Below are positions 46,816-54,589 of a DNA stretch of 64,000 nt, in pieces. Each line of letters begins with the position of its first letter. Within the stretch, counting starts at the first letter, position 1. Source of the stretch: Microbacterium sp. TPD7012 (GTDB lineage: Bacteria; Actinomycetota; Actinomycetes; Actinomycetales; Microbacteriaceae); contig NZ_QDFV01000003.1 of NCBI RefSeq assembly GCF_003075395.1, forward strand, positions 62,685 through 126,684. The letters are read 5' to 3'. The notes beneath the pieces were generated by a model. It was not told the DNA's origin and made no database searches. It saw nothing but the letters and a program-made list of their open reading frames with translations. A program made the position numbers and the translations under genes.

Positions 46816-47941
46816 GCGACGGGAACGCCTGCAGCACCATCTCGACGAGCTCGGTCAGCGGGCGCGTCAGGGGATCGGTGGCCGGGAGCCCCAGGCTCAG
46901 TTCGATCTCGTCGATCGACGCGCTGAGCTGAGCCTCGGAGAGGTTCTCGTGGTTCACGGTGATCCCGATGACCCTGGTGTCAGCGAAGGCCTCGATGAGC
47001 GCGACCTCGCTCTCCACGGTGGGCATCGCGACCATCGGGAAGTCCCCGAGGTTCTCGCGGCCGGGGGCGTGCTGCACGATGACGCCCGCCGGCTGGCTGC
47101 CGCGGAGGATGTGCGCGGAGGTGATGTACGCCGGGTGGCTGAGCGCTCCCTGGCCCTCGACGATGATCACGTCGGGGTCTTCGCCCTCGAACGCGGCGAC
47201 GACCTGGTTCTCGACCTCGCCCGAGCAGAACTGGGGGACGAGGGCGTCCAGCGCTACCCCGTACTTTCCGCCCTGGATGATCGTGGTCTGCCCCGTGCCG
47301 ACCATCACGGCATGGATGCCATGCTCGTTCAGCGCGCGCACCAGCAGGGTCGCGGTCGTGCGCTTGCCGATCGCTCCATCTGTTCCGAGAATGGCGATCC
47401 GGGGGCACGTGACGTCGAAGATGCGCCCCGAGAAGAGGTGCAGATCCTTCTTCTCCTTGGGGCGGCGGATGTCGGTGATGGTGACACCGGCGAGCAGGCT
47501 CGCCGCGACGAACTCCGCGTCATCCGTCAAGAACTCGTGCAGGCCGTTGATGATGTGCATCCCGCGCGCGATCCCATCCAGCAGCACGGTGCGCTGCCCG
47601 GGCGAGAGCAGGCCGTCGGCGGGCGCGACGCCGCAGATGAGGTAGTCGGGAACGTGTCCGGCGTGAGCGATCGCGGCGGTGAGGCCGTCGAGGACCGGGA
47701 TCCCGACCGCCGTGCCGTCGAGCAGCATCCCGGCATCCGCCCCCGCGTGCGTGCTGTCGATGACGCTGAGGATCTCGTACTTCTCGGAGTGGCGGACGAG
47801 CCCGTTGGCCGTCTTGCCGTCCTGCTCGCCGAACTGGCCCTCGCAGTAGATGACTGCGGTCGTGCCCGTGGGGAGCTGCGGCTCCGACCAGGAATGGGCG
47901 GAGGAATCGCTCGAAGCAACGGGCAGGGATGGGTGAGACAT
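46781..47941 (-). CDS. DUF1611 family P-loop protein (DgcN-like)
   Basis: 386 residues from the ATG at 47941. The N-terminal domain (about 20-170) has VIYCEGQFGEQDGKTANGLVRHS. The C-terminal DUF1611 domain has a Walker-A-like GTDGAIGKRTTATLLV near residue 210 and VIIVEGQGALSHPAY near 280. Members include DgcN, which N-acylates D-glutamate-type amino acids and usually sits beside a DgcA epimerase; no such partner is here. The mRNA leader is long and hairpin-rich, and its ribosome site is buried in a stem. Substrate unknown; a D-amino acid is a guess from the family. Confidence 0.75.
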   Translation of the reverse strand: MSHPSLPVASSDSSAHSWSEPQLPTGTTAVIYCEGQFGEQDGKTANGLVRHSEKYEILSVIDSTHAGADAGMLLDGTAVGIPVLDGLTAAIAHAGHVPDYLICGVAPADGLLSPGQRTVLLDGIARGMHIINGLHEFLTDDAEFVAASLLAGVTITDIRRPKEKKDLHLFSGRIFDVTCPRIAILGTDGAIGKRTTATLLVRALNEHGIHAVMVGTGQTTIIQGGKYGVALDALVPQFCSGEVENQVVAAFEGEDPDVIIVEGQGALSHPAYITSAHILRGSQPAGVIVQHAPGRENLGDFPMVAMPTVESEVALIEAFADTRVIGITVNHENLSEAQLSASIDEIELSLGLPATDPLTRPLTELVEMVLQAFPSLSPLQPSRSGV

Positions 47942-47945
47942 GGCT

Positions 47946-48043
47946 CTCCTCTGATCGCACAGAGGAGGCGACGGAGAACGAAATGGCCGAGAACGGCCCG
48001 TTGGTCGACAAGAAGTCTTCCCTGATACCGGCACGATGCCGGT
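47946..48043 (-). promoter_or_regulatory. Structured leader with Shine-Dalgarno-sequestering hairpin before DUF1611 gene
   Basis: Read on the minus strand: stem ACCGGCA/TGCCGGT with loop TCG (48043-48027), stem GGCCG/CGGCC with loop TTCT (47998-47985), then a perfect 8-bp stem CTCCTCTG/CAGAGGAG with loop TGCGAT (47967-47946). The last stem pairs the GAGGAG ribosome site, only 4 nt before the ATG. This layout is typical of translational riboswitches or regulator-controlled leaders. It matches no riboswitch class I recognise. Confidence 0.5.
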
Positions 48044-48156
48044 TCCCTCACCGTAGCAGGGCGGTCTGGGACTCAGCCGCGAGTCGAGCAATCCGATTCG
48101 GCGGGCGCGCCGAATCAGATGTGAGCCGCGACCGCGGCGAAGCACAAGGAGGAATC

Positions 48157-48543
48157 ATGCGTTTCATTCCCACCAAGGTCCACGGAATCCTCGACTACAT
48201 CGTCGGTGTGGCTCTCATCGCTGCGCCGTGGCTCTTCGGATTCGCCGGCATGGGCGGCCCTGCCGTCGTCATCCCGATCGTGCTCGGAGTCGGCCTGATC
48301 GTCTACAGCCTGTTCACCAAGTACGAGTGGGGCCCCTTCGGGTTCATCCCGATGCCGGTCCACCTCGTGTTCGACATCGTCGCGAGCCTGTTCCTCGCCC
48401 TGTCGCCGTGGATCTTCGGGTTCTCCGGTGAAGCGCTGAACGTCTGGCTGCCGCACGTCGTCGTCGGCGCCGCGGTCATCGTGGTCGTGCTGTTCTCGCA
48501 GCCGCAGCCGGAGACCGCTCGCGGCCGTGCCGCCACGGCCTGA
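48157..48543 (+). CDS. SPW-repeat membrane protein
   Basis: 128 residues from the ATG at 48157 behind AAGGAGG. Four hydrophobic helices arise from an internal duplication: HGILDYIVGVALIAAPWLFGF and, ~55 residues later, HLVFDIVASLFLALSPWIFGF, each ending in the [AS]PW motif. The SPW family is of unknown function. A perfect 8-bp hairpin (GATTCGGC/GCCGAATC, 48095-48116) lies upstream and may be a leader element or operator. Confidence 0.85.
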   Translation: MRFIPTKVHGILDYIVGVALIAAPWLFGFAGMGGPAVVIPIVLGVGLIVYSLFTKYEWGPFGFIPMPVHLVFDIVASLFLALSPWIFGFSGEALNVWLPHVVVGAAVIVVVLFSQPQPETARGRAATA

Positions 48544-48553
48544 TCCCATGCCA

Positions 48554-48590
48554 CAGAGGCGCTCCCGGCCACAGCCCGGGGGCGCCTCTG
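48554..48590. terminator. Bidirectional terminator
   Basis: Stem CAGAGGCGCTCCCGG (48554-48568) pairs with CCGGGGGCGCCTCTG (48576-48590), with one wobble. It fills the 47 bp between the convergent SPW and GIY-YIG genes. Confidence 0.8.
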
Positions 48591-49016
48591 TCACGCCCGG
48601 AGAGCCTCGCTGAGCCATCGCGCGTAGAGCTCCCAGGGGTCGCCGATGCTGCGGAGACGCGCGATGTGGGCACGCAGCTCATCGTCGAGCGTGAACCACT
48701 CACCGCCTTCGCGCTGCGCCGCATACTCGCGGTGCCGCTGCTGTTCGACCGGCCGGCCGCCTCGCTCGAAGGCGAGGAGCTCGTCATGTCGGATGCTCGC
48801 GAGGCGCTGCCGAGGGCGTCGACTCGTGCCGATCTTCACGCGCCGGTCGTATCGCAGGTAATAGACCACCTCGATCTGAGGCAGCGGCAGATCGCTGTCG
48901 GGAACATCGCCGTACCGCCAGCCGCAGGTGCCGCAGATCCAGGCGCTGCCGAGGCGCGCCCCTGTGCGGCCTCCGCAGAGGTGGCAGGGACCGGGCAGGT
49001 CATGACTCGACGGCAC
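48591..49016 (-). CDS. GIY-YIG nuclease family protein (MUG113-like) with N-terminal zinc ribbon
   Basis: 141 residues. N-terminal zinc ribbon with paired cysteines CHLCGG...CGTCGW (residues 11-32). A compact GIY-YIG/T5orf172-like domain follows: VVYYLRYDRRVKIGTSRRPRQRL near 50-70, a conserved Glu in VEQQRHREYA and GEWFTL near 105. The catalytic Tyr, Lys/Arg and Glu positions appear kept, so nuclease activity is possible. No mobile element or restriction system is adjacent. Function unknown. Confidence 0.75.
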   Translation of the reverse strand: MPSSHDLPGPCHLCGGRTGARLGSAWICGTCGWRYGDVPDSDLPLPQIEVVYYLRYDRRVKIGTSRRPRQRLASIRHDELLAFERGGRPVEQQRHREYAAQREGGEWFTLDDELRAHIARLRSIGDPWELYARWLSEALRA

Positions 49017-49126
49017 AGCTCGAGCGTACGAGCAGGTGCCGACACGGCTCGGCGCGCGGTGTCACCCGAGGGTACCGAGGAGCGGAGCGGCCGCATAATG
49101 TCGAAGTCGGCGTGAGGGGAGAGGCG

Positions 49127-50209
49127 ATGACGACCACGACAAGACGGTGCATCTGCGCGGGCGCGGCGGCATCCGCTGTCCTCGTGCTGGTGGCCTGCAC
49201 GAGCGAGCCAGCCCCGCGTCCGCCCTCCGCGACGAGCGCAGCGCCGTCGTCGGTGGAGCCGGAGGAGGTGACGGTCGTGGCGCAGGACCTCGACGCGCCA
49301 TGGTCCATCGCCTTCCGTGATGATGTGGCGCTGATCAGCGAACGCGACTCCGCCCGCATCCTCGAGCTCTCCGACGACGGCGAGGCTCGGGAGGTCGCGG
49401 TCATCGACGGTGTCGCGCCGCGGGGAGAGGGCGGACTTCTGGGGATCGCCGTCCATGAGGACTACCTGTACGTCTATCTCACGGGTGCCGACGAGAACCG
49501 CATCGAGCGCTTCGAGCTGACCGGGCCGGCCGGTGACCTCGCGTTGGGACGGGCGGACACCGTCATCTCCGGAATGGATGCCGCCGGCAACCACAACGGC
49601 GGACGCATCGCGTTCGGTCCCGACGGGATGCTCTACGCGACCGTGGGCGACGCGGGTGACCCCTCGAGCGCGCAGGATCTCGACTCCCTCTCGGGAAAGA
49701 TCCTGCGCCTCACGCCGGAGGGGGAGATTCCTGCGGACAACCCCTTCGACGGCTCACCTGTCTACAGCTACGGGCATCGGAATCCGCAGGGTCTCGCGTG
49801 GGACGACGACGGCGTGCTGTACGCGAGCGAGTTCGGTCAGGACACCTGGGACGAGCTGAACGTCATCGAGGCGGGCGGCAACTACGGCTGGCCCGAGATC
49901 GAGGGCTTCGCCGACCGCGAGGGGTTCATCGACCCGGTGCAGCAGTGGAGCCCCGATGTCGCCAGCCCGAGTGGGATCGCCGTCGCGAACGGTGCCGTCG
50001 TGGTCGCGAACCTGCGCGGCGAGAGGCTCCGCGAGATTCCCCTGGCGGCTCTCGGAACCGCGAGCGAGCACCTCGTCGGCGAGTACGGGCGTCTGCGCGA
50101 CGTCGTGCTCGCGCCGGACGGCACGCTGTGGGTCCTGACGAACAACACCGACGGGCGCGGGCAGCCGGCTGCGGGAGACGACCGCGTGATCAGCGTTCCG
50201 ATCGGCTGA
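49127..50209 (+). CDS. PQQ-dependent sugar dehydrogenase-type beta-propeller lipoprotein
   Basis: 360 residues from the ATG at 49127 (GGGGAGAG upstream). Signal peptide of about 25 residues ends in lipobox LVAC, predicting lipid attachment outside the membrane; a Ser/Pro/Ala-rich linker follows. The domain is a soluble aldose dehydrogenase/Hhip-type six-bladed propeller: LDAPWSIAFRDD, GEGGLLGIAV, NHNGGRIAFGPDGMLYATVGD and YGHRNPQGLAWDD. The catalytic His of NHNGGR and the PQQ/calcium region are visible. Oxidises aldoses extracellularly if PQQ is available; no PQQ genes are here. Confidence 0.85.
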   Translation: MTTTTRRCICAGAAASAVLVLVACTSEPAPRPPSATSAAPSSVEPEEVTVVAQDLDAPWSIAFRDDVALISERDSARILELSDDGEAREVAVIDGVAPRGEGGLLGIAVHEDYLYVYLTGADENRIERFELTGPAGDLALGRADTVISGMDAAGNHNGGRIAFGPDGMLYATVGDAGDPSSAQDLDSLSGKILRLTPEGEIPADNPFDGSPVYSYGHRNPQGLAWDDDGVLYASEFGQDTWDELNVIEAGGNYGWPEIEGFADREGFIDPVQQWSPDVASPSGIAVANGAVVVANLRGERLREIPLAALGTASEHLVGEYGRLRDVVLAPDGTLWVLTNNTDGRGQPAAGDDRVISVPIG

Positions 50210-50274
50210 CGGGTACGAGGCCGCGCCGTGTCCAGGCCCTGCCGAAAGTTCTCTTTCCTTGACAGACTCGGCTC

Positions 50275-51240
50275 ATGGTCTTCATCGGTTTCCACGCGTC
50301 GCATGAGCAGATCGCCCCGAGCGCACTTCTCGATGCGGTCGCCGCGGCGGAAGGAGCGGGGTTCGACGGAGCCATGTGCTCCGATCATCTTGCACCGTGG
50401 AGTCCGCGCCAGGGGGAATCGGGGTTCGCTCTGAGCTGGATCGGGGCGGCCCTGGCACGAACCCGCTTCTCGATCGGCATGGTCAACGCCCCCGGACAGC
50501 GATACCACCCGGTGATGATCGCTCAGGCTTTCGCGACGCTCGAGGAGATGTTCCCCGGGCGATTCTGGGCGGCCATGGGGAGTGGAGAGGCCGTCAATGA
50601 ACATGTCACCGGGGACGGCTGGCCACCCAAGCCGGAGCGGAACGCCCGCCTGCGGGAGAGTGTCGACGTCATCCGGCGCCTGATGGACGGGGACGAGGTC
50701 ACCCGCGACGGTCTCGTCCGGGTGCATCGCGCACGGGTGTGGAGTCGACCTGCTCAGCCGCCGCCGCTGTTCGCCACCGCGGTGAGTGCGGAGACCGCCG
50801 CGTGGGCAGCCGGATGGGCGGACGGGCTCGCCACGGTCGCGCAGGAGCCGGCAGCGCTGAGACGGGTGGTGGCCGCGTATCGCACGGCCGGTGGTGGAGG
50901 ACCCTGCATCCTCCAGGTTCACATCAGCTGGGCGCGCACCGACGCCGCGGCATTCTCGATCGCACGAGACCAGTGGCGCAACGGTCTGCTCACGCCGCCC
51001 GTGACCTGGGATCTCGAGCAGCCGGAGGACTTCGACGACGCCGTCGCAGGCCTCGACGATCACGGTCTGCGCAAGGCTGTGCTGATCGACCACGACCCGG
51101 TGTCACTGGCGTCTCGTATCGCCGAGCTGGCGGACATCGGGTTCGATCGCGTCTATCTGCATCACGTCGGCCGCGACCAGTCGGCGTTCCTCGACATGGC
51201 GGCGTCCGACCTGATCCCGTCCCTGAAGGAGCAGCTGTGA
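50275..51240 (+). CDS. Luciferase-like flavin oxidoreductase (LLM class, non-F420 type)
   Basis: 321 residues. TIM-barrel bacterial-luciferase family: FIGFHASHEQIAPSALLDAVAAAE at the N-terminus and GFDGAMCSDHLAPW near residue 35. EEMFPGRFWAAMGSGEAVNEHV around 100 is the LLM signature region. Resembles the subgroup annotated as probable non-F420 flavinoid oxidoreductases (TIGR03885). The stop overlaps the next start (GTGA), so it is co-translated with a GH13 enzyme. Substrate unknown. Confidence 0.83.
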   Translation: MVFIGFHASHEQIAPSALLDAVAAAEGAGFDGAMCSDHLAPWSPRQGESGFALSWIGAALARTRFSIGMVNAPGQRYHPVMIAQAFATLEEMFPGRFWAAMGSGEAVNEHVTGDGWPPKPERNARLRESVDVIRRLMDGDEVTRDGLVRVHRARVWSRPAQPPPLFATAVSAETAAWAAGWADGLATVAQEPAALRRVVAAYRTAGGGGPCILQVHISWARTDAAAFSIARDQWRNGLLTPPVTWDLEQPEDFDDAVAGLDDHGLRKAVLIDHDPVSLASRIAELADIGFDRVYLHHVGRDQSAFLDMAASDLIPSLKEQL

Positions 51241-52901
51241 AGATCACCGACACGAGCGATCTGTGGTGGAAGTCCGCCGTCGTGTACTGCCTCGACGTCG
51301 AGACGTTCCTCGACTCCGACGGCGACGGCATCGGCGACCTTCAGGGACTCGCGCAGAGGATCGACTACCTTGCTCAGCTCGGCGTCACCTGCCTCTGGCT
51401 CATGCCGTTCTACCCGACGCCTGACCGAGACGACGGCTACGACATCAGCGACTTCTACGGGGTGGATCCCCGGCTGGGCACCCACGGCGACCTGGTGGAG
51501 GTGATCCGCACCGCCCGCGATCGCGGCATGCGTGTCATCGTGGATCTGGTCGTCAACCACACGTCGGACCGGCATCCGTGGTTCCTCGCAGCGAAGCGCA
51601 GCGTGAACTCCCCGTATCGCGCCTACTACGTCTGGCGTGACGATGCGCCGCCCAAGGGGCAGAAGAACGCGGTGTTCCCTGGCCAGGCCGATGGCATCTG
51701 GGAGAAGGACGAGAAGTCCGGGCAGTGGTATCTACACAGCTTCTACGAGCATCAGCCGGATCTCAACGTCGCGAATCCGAAGGTGCGCGATGAGATCGCG
51801 AAGGTCATCGGCTTCTGGCTGCAGCTGGGCATCTCGGGATTCCGCGTCGACGCCGTGCCGTTCCTGCTCGAGGCACCTCCCGGTGCGGTGATCCCGGACC
51901 CGCACGAGCTCCTGCGCGACATCCGGCGCTTCTTGCAGCGCCGCTCGAGCGAGGCGATCCTGCTCGGAGAGGTCAACCTGCCCTATGCCGAGCAGGTCGA
52001 GTACTTCGGTGGAGACGCGGGTGATGAGCTGACGATGCAGTTCGACTTCGTGGGGATGCAGGCGTTCTACCTGTCTCTCGTGCGCCGCGACCCGGCTCCG
52101 CTGATCGACGCCCTCACTTCCCGGCCGTCGTTGGGTGCAGAGGTGCAGTGGGCGAATTTCCTGCGCAACCACGACGAGCTCACACTCGACAAGCTCACCG
52201 ACAGCGAGCGGCAGGAGGTGTTCGATGCGCTCGCGCCTGACGAGCGCCAGCGCGTGTTCGGCCGCGGAATCACCCGCCGGGTCCCGCCCATGCTCGAGGG
52301 CGACCCGCGACGGATACGGATGGCGTACAGCCTGCTCTTCACCCTGCCCGGCACCCCGGTGCTGTTCTACGGCGAAGAGATCGGCATGGGGGAAAATGTC
52401 GACATCGAAGGCCGCGAGTCGGTGCGGACTCCGATGCAGTGGTCGGCGGATCGCAATGGCGGCTTCTCGGATGCTGCGCCCTCGCGACTCGTCGCGCGGC
52501 CGCCCGCCGACGGATACGCGCCGCAGCATGTCAATGTCGCCTCCCAATTGGAGGACCGGGGTTCGCAGCTCCACTTCATCCGCGATCTCGTCTCGCGCTA
52601 TCGGATCTCGCCGGAGCTGGGCTGGGGCGAATTCGAGGTGATCGATCAGCCGGCGCGGGCGCTGCTCGTCCACTCGCTGCGAGCGGATGTCGGTCGGGTG
52701 ATCGCACTCCACAACTTCTCCGAGGTGCCCGTCGAGACGTCGTTCCGGCTTGCCGACGAGCCCGAGGGGACGACGCTCGTCGACCTTCTCGAGGCGGCGC
52801 GACTGACGCTCGGGCCAGGCGGTGCCGTCGAGCTGGAGGTGCCGGCGTACGGCTACCGCTGGCTGCGGGTCTCGCGACCGGGGGACGGGCGCGTAACCTG
52901 A
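51237..52901 (+). CDS. GH13 alpha-amylase family protein (trehalose-synthase-like)
   Basis: 554 residues from the GTG at 51237. Catalytic GH13 residues are all present: nucleophile D205 in GFRVDAVPF, acid/base E245 in LLGEVNLPY and transition-state stabiliser D313 in FLRNHDELTL. N-terminal WWKSAVVYCLDVETFLDSDGDG resembles trehalose synthase (maltose glucosyltransferase). The C-terminal beta domain ends GYRWLRV. No signal peptide, so it acts in the cytosol on maltose, trehalose or a related sugar. The maltokinase domain found in some TreS fusions is absent. Translationally coupled to the luciferase-like gene. Confidence 0.85.
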   Translation: MKITDTSDLWWKSAVVYCLDVETFLDSDGDGIGDLQGLAQRIDYLAQLGVTCLWLMPFYPTPDRDDGYDISDFYGVDPRLGTHGDLVEVIRTARDRGMRVIVDLVVNHTSDRHPWFLAAKRSVNSPYRAYYVWRDDAPPKGQKNAVFPGQADGIWEKDEKSGQWYLHSFYEHQPDLNVANPKVRDEIAKVIGFWLQLGISGFRVDAVPFLLEAPPGAVIPDPHELLRDIRRFLQRRSSEAILLGEVNLPYAEQVEYFGGDAGDELTMQFDFVGMQAFYLSLVRRDPAPLIDALTSRPSLGAEVQWANFLRNHDELTLDKLTDSERQEVFDALAPDERQRVFGRGITRRVPPMLEGDPRRIRMAYSLLFTLPGTPVLFYGEEIGMGENVDIEGRESVRTPMQWSADRNGGFSDAAPSRLVARPPADGYAPQHVNVASQLEDRGSQLHFIRDLVSRYRISPELGWGEFEVIDQPARALLVHSLRADVGRVIALHNFSEVPVETSFRLADEPEGTTLVDLLEAARLTLGPGGAVELEVPAYGYRWLRVSRPGDGRVT

Positions 52902-53373
52902 CCGTCTGATGATGGCTGGACGTCTGCGTCAGGCTGGGCGAAGTCCGCGTCTGTGGTGTCGCCCGAGTCGAGGTCGTTGACACGTTCGAGGGAAGAGCGA
53001 AGGCCTCTTCCGTGCGGATGCCCCTGGGGTCGCTGCGCGGGGTGAAGCGTGGTTCAGCGGTGCAGCATCGTCCACATCCAGCCGTGATTGGGGGGGTGGT
53101 CCCGACAGGTCTGGGGTACCTTCGGGACCACCTGCCGGTGTTGCTGGGGACTTCACCGGCCCGTAGGTCGCCGTTTCATGCGACCCAGCCTCAACCTACA
53201 GGGCTGCTCCGCCGTGCTGTCAATCCCCTTGGCGTGTCGGCCCTGCCCCGTAACGTGGGCGGCTGCAGCGGAGCCGTGCTGTTCTGGGGAACGTCACGTG
53301 CACCCTGCAAACTCGCGGCCTGTCGTCGTGTGAAGGGATACGGCGGCAGGCCGCTCCCGGTATCCTGGCCGGC
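52902..53373. other. 472-bp non-coding stretch with two hairpins
   Basis: No convincing gene in any frame: the open frames are Arg/Pro-rich shadows without family resemblance. Contains a 7-bp hairpin GGAAGAG/CTCTTCC (52991-53011), possibly the terminator of the GH13 operon, and an 11-bp perfect stem GGTGGTCCCGA/TCGGGACCACC with a 16-nt loop (53095-53132). A TATCCT at 53361-53366 is the probable -10 of the next gene. Confidence 0.5.
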
Positions 53374-53688
53374 ATGGGCAGTCTGATCTACGGCGGCGGT
53401 GACGACGCAATTCACATCGAGGATCGCGCTCTCGCGCACCTGAAGGTCGTCATCGCGACAAAGCTCCGCAGGAATGAGAGCTTCACCCTGTCGTGGCGTC
53501 ATCCCGAGGAGGACCCGGCTGGACGTTCGACCATCTGGCTGCACCCATCCATCCCGCTTCGCTTCACGTTCGAGGAGCCCGAAACCCCTCAACTGAACAT
53601 GCGATGGATCGAAGATCTCATGCATTCGGCGAACTCCTCCGGCGGCATCCAACTCATCGACGAGGTACTCGAAGCTCCGGCGAACTGA
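53374..53688 (+). CDS. Small DUF7882-type protein
   Basis: 104 residues, ATG 7 nt after TATCCT. Begins MGSLIYGGGDDAIHIEDRALAHLKVV and contains IATKLRRNESFTLSW, the pattern of a short Microbacteriaceae family now called DUF7882 (sometimes mislabelled as DNA ligase). Mixed alpha/beta, soluble, no catalytic motif recognised. Stands alone between non-coding stretches near the tRNA cluster. Confidence 0.75.
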   Translation: MGSLIYGGGDDAIHIEDRALAHLKVVIATKLRRNESFTLSWRHPEEDPAGRSTIWLHPSIPLRFTFEEPETPQLNMRWIEDLMHSANSSGGIQLIDEVLEAPAN

Positions 53689-53945
53689 GCCACGGGCGTT
53701 AGCCGAAAGAGGCGCGCCTGTTGGTCCCGGTCTCGATCTGGACGCCGGAAGTTTAACGGCGTACTCTGCTCGCAGAACCGCGGTGCAGGGCAACTGGGGA
53801 CGATATGTGTCGCGTTCTGGGCCTTCCGCCGAGTGAGCACCTGGCCAGGCGCGAGGCGGAAGGCTCTCTCCGTTCAGACCGGGTCTGAGCCGAGAAGCTG
53901 ACCGCAGCGCCCCAGGTTTGCCCCAGGGCGTCAGACGAGACGACG
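53689..53945. other. Non-coding stretch before the tRNA cluster
   Basis: No supported gene. Open frames crossing it run into the tRNA on the minus strand and have no family-like sequence. No direct repeat of the tRNA-Val 3' end was found here, so there is no visible attachment site. Confidence 0.4.
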
Positions 53946-53982
53946 AAGGCCCCGACAGGATTTCACTTCCTGTCGGGGCCTT
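53946..53982 (-). terminator. Terminator of the tRNA-Val(CAC) gene
   Basis: Perfect 15-bp stem AAGGCCCCGACAGGA/TCCTGTCGGGGCCTT with loop TTTCACT, starting 6 bp beyond the tRNA 3' end. The minus-strand reading continues into TTCGTC. Confidence 0.85.
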
Positions 53983-53987
53983 CTCGG

Positions 53988-54060
53988 TGGGCGATACCGG
54001 ACTCGAACCGATGACCTCTTCCGTGTGAAGGAAGCGCGCTACCAACTGCGCCAATCGCCC
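53988..54060 (-). tRNA. tRNA-Val (anticodon CAC)
   Basis: 73 nt on the minus strand. Acceptor GGGCGAT pairs with ATCGCCC, the discriminator base is A, and CC follows in the genome. Anticodon stem CTTCC/GGAAG with loop TTCACAC gives CAC. T-arm GGTTCGAGTCC is present. Confidence 0.93.
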
Positions 54061-54211
54061 ATACCTGTGGGGTACGTCAACAGATACTACCCGACGCTCG
54101 GAGGCCGCGAGGACCAGTCGGGGAGACACGCGCGAGATTCGTTTCCGGTTTGGACACTTGCCGAACATCGGCTAATGTTTCATGAGTGCCCGGGACAACC
54201 GGGAACGAAAT

Positions 54212-54284
54212 GCGGATGTAGCGCAGTTGGTAGCGCACAACCTTGCCAAGGTTGGGGTCGCGAGTTCGAGTCTCGTCATCCGCT
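54212..54284 (+). tRNA. tRNA-Gly (anticodon GCC)
   Basis: 73 nt. Acceptor GCGGATG/CATCCGC, anticodon stem CAACC/GGTTG with loop TTGCCAA giving GCC, and T-loop TTCGAGT. The 3' CCA is not encoded. Confidence 0.94.
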
Positions 54285-54338
54285 CGAGTGCAGAGGGTCT
54301 TCTCCGGAAGGCTCACGGCACGTGGGGTCAATCCACAC

Positions 54339-54409
54339 GGTGGCGTGGCCGAGCGGCTAGGCACCGGCCTGCAAAGCCGTTTACACGGGTTCGAATCCCG
54401 TCGCCACCT
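54339..54409 (+). tRNA. tRNA-Cys (anticodon GCA)
   Basis: 71 nt. Acceptor GGTGGCG/CGCCACC with discriminator T, anticodon loop CTGCAAA giving GCA, T-arm GGGTTCGAATCCC. Order Gly-Cys-Val(GAC) on one strand is common in actinobacteria. Confidence 0.93.
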
Positions 54410-54438
54410 CGTCGCATACAACTGAACAGCCTGTATAG

Positions 54439-54510
54439 GCGCGATTGGCGCAGCGGTAGCGCGCTTCCCTGACACGGAAGAGGTCACTGGTTCGATCCCA
54501 GTATCGCGCA
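54439..54510 (+). tRNA. tRNA-Val (anticodon GAC)
   Basis: 72 nt. Acceptor GCGCGAT/ATCGCGC with discriminator A, anticodon stem CTTCC/GGAAG and loop CTGACAC giving GAC. Its anticodon arm closely resembles that of the Val(CAC) gene 0.4 kb away on the other strand. Confidence 0.94.
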
Positions 54511-54515
54511 CAGAC

Positions 54516-54542
54516 AAACCCCCGGTTCTCCGGGGGTTTTTT
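54516..54542 (+). terminator. Rho-independent terminator of the Gly-Cys-Val tRNA operon
   Basis: Stem AAACCCCCGG/CCGGGGGTTT with loop TTCT and a run of six T. It is the clearest intrinsic terminator in the window and shows that the three plus-strand tRNAs form one transcript. Confidence 0.92.
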
Positions 54543-54545
54543 CGT

Positions 54546-54589
54546 GTCGGCGAGCACCTCGAGTGAAGTCGGCGAGCACCTCGAGCGAA
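54546..54589. repeat. Two tandem copies of a 22-bp unit
   Basis: GTCGGCGAGCACCTCGAGYGAA occurs at 54546-54567 and 54568-54589 with one base difference. It fills the gap between the tRNA terminator and the stop codon of the next minus-strand ORF. Confidence 0.8.

Noticed and set aside
53689..54060. Integrated element at tRNA-Val(CAC)
   Set aside because: No integrase gene and no duplicated tRNA 3' end were found on either side.
53191..54168. 325-residue minus-strand frame through the tRNA-Val region
   Set aside because: It runs through the tRNA-Val(CAC) gene and its terminator and overlaps DUF7882, so it cannot be a real protein gene.
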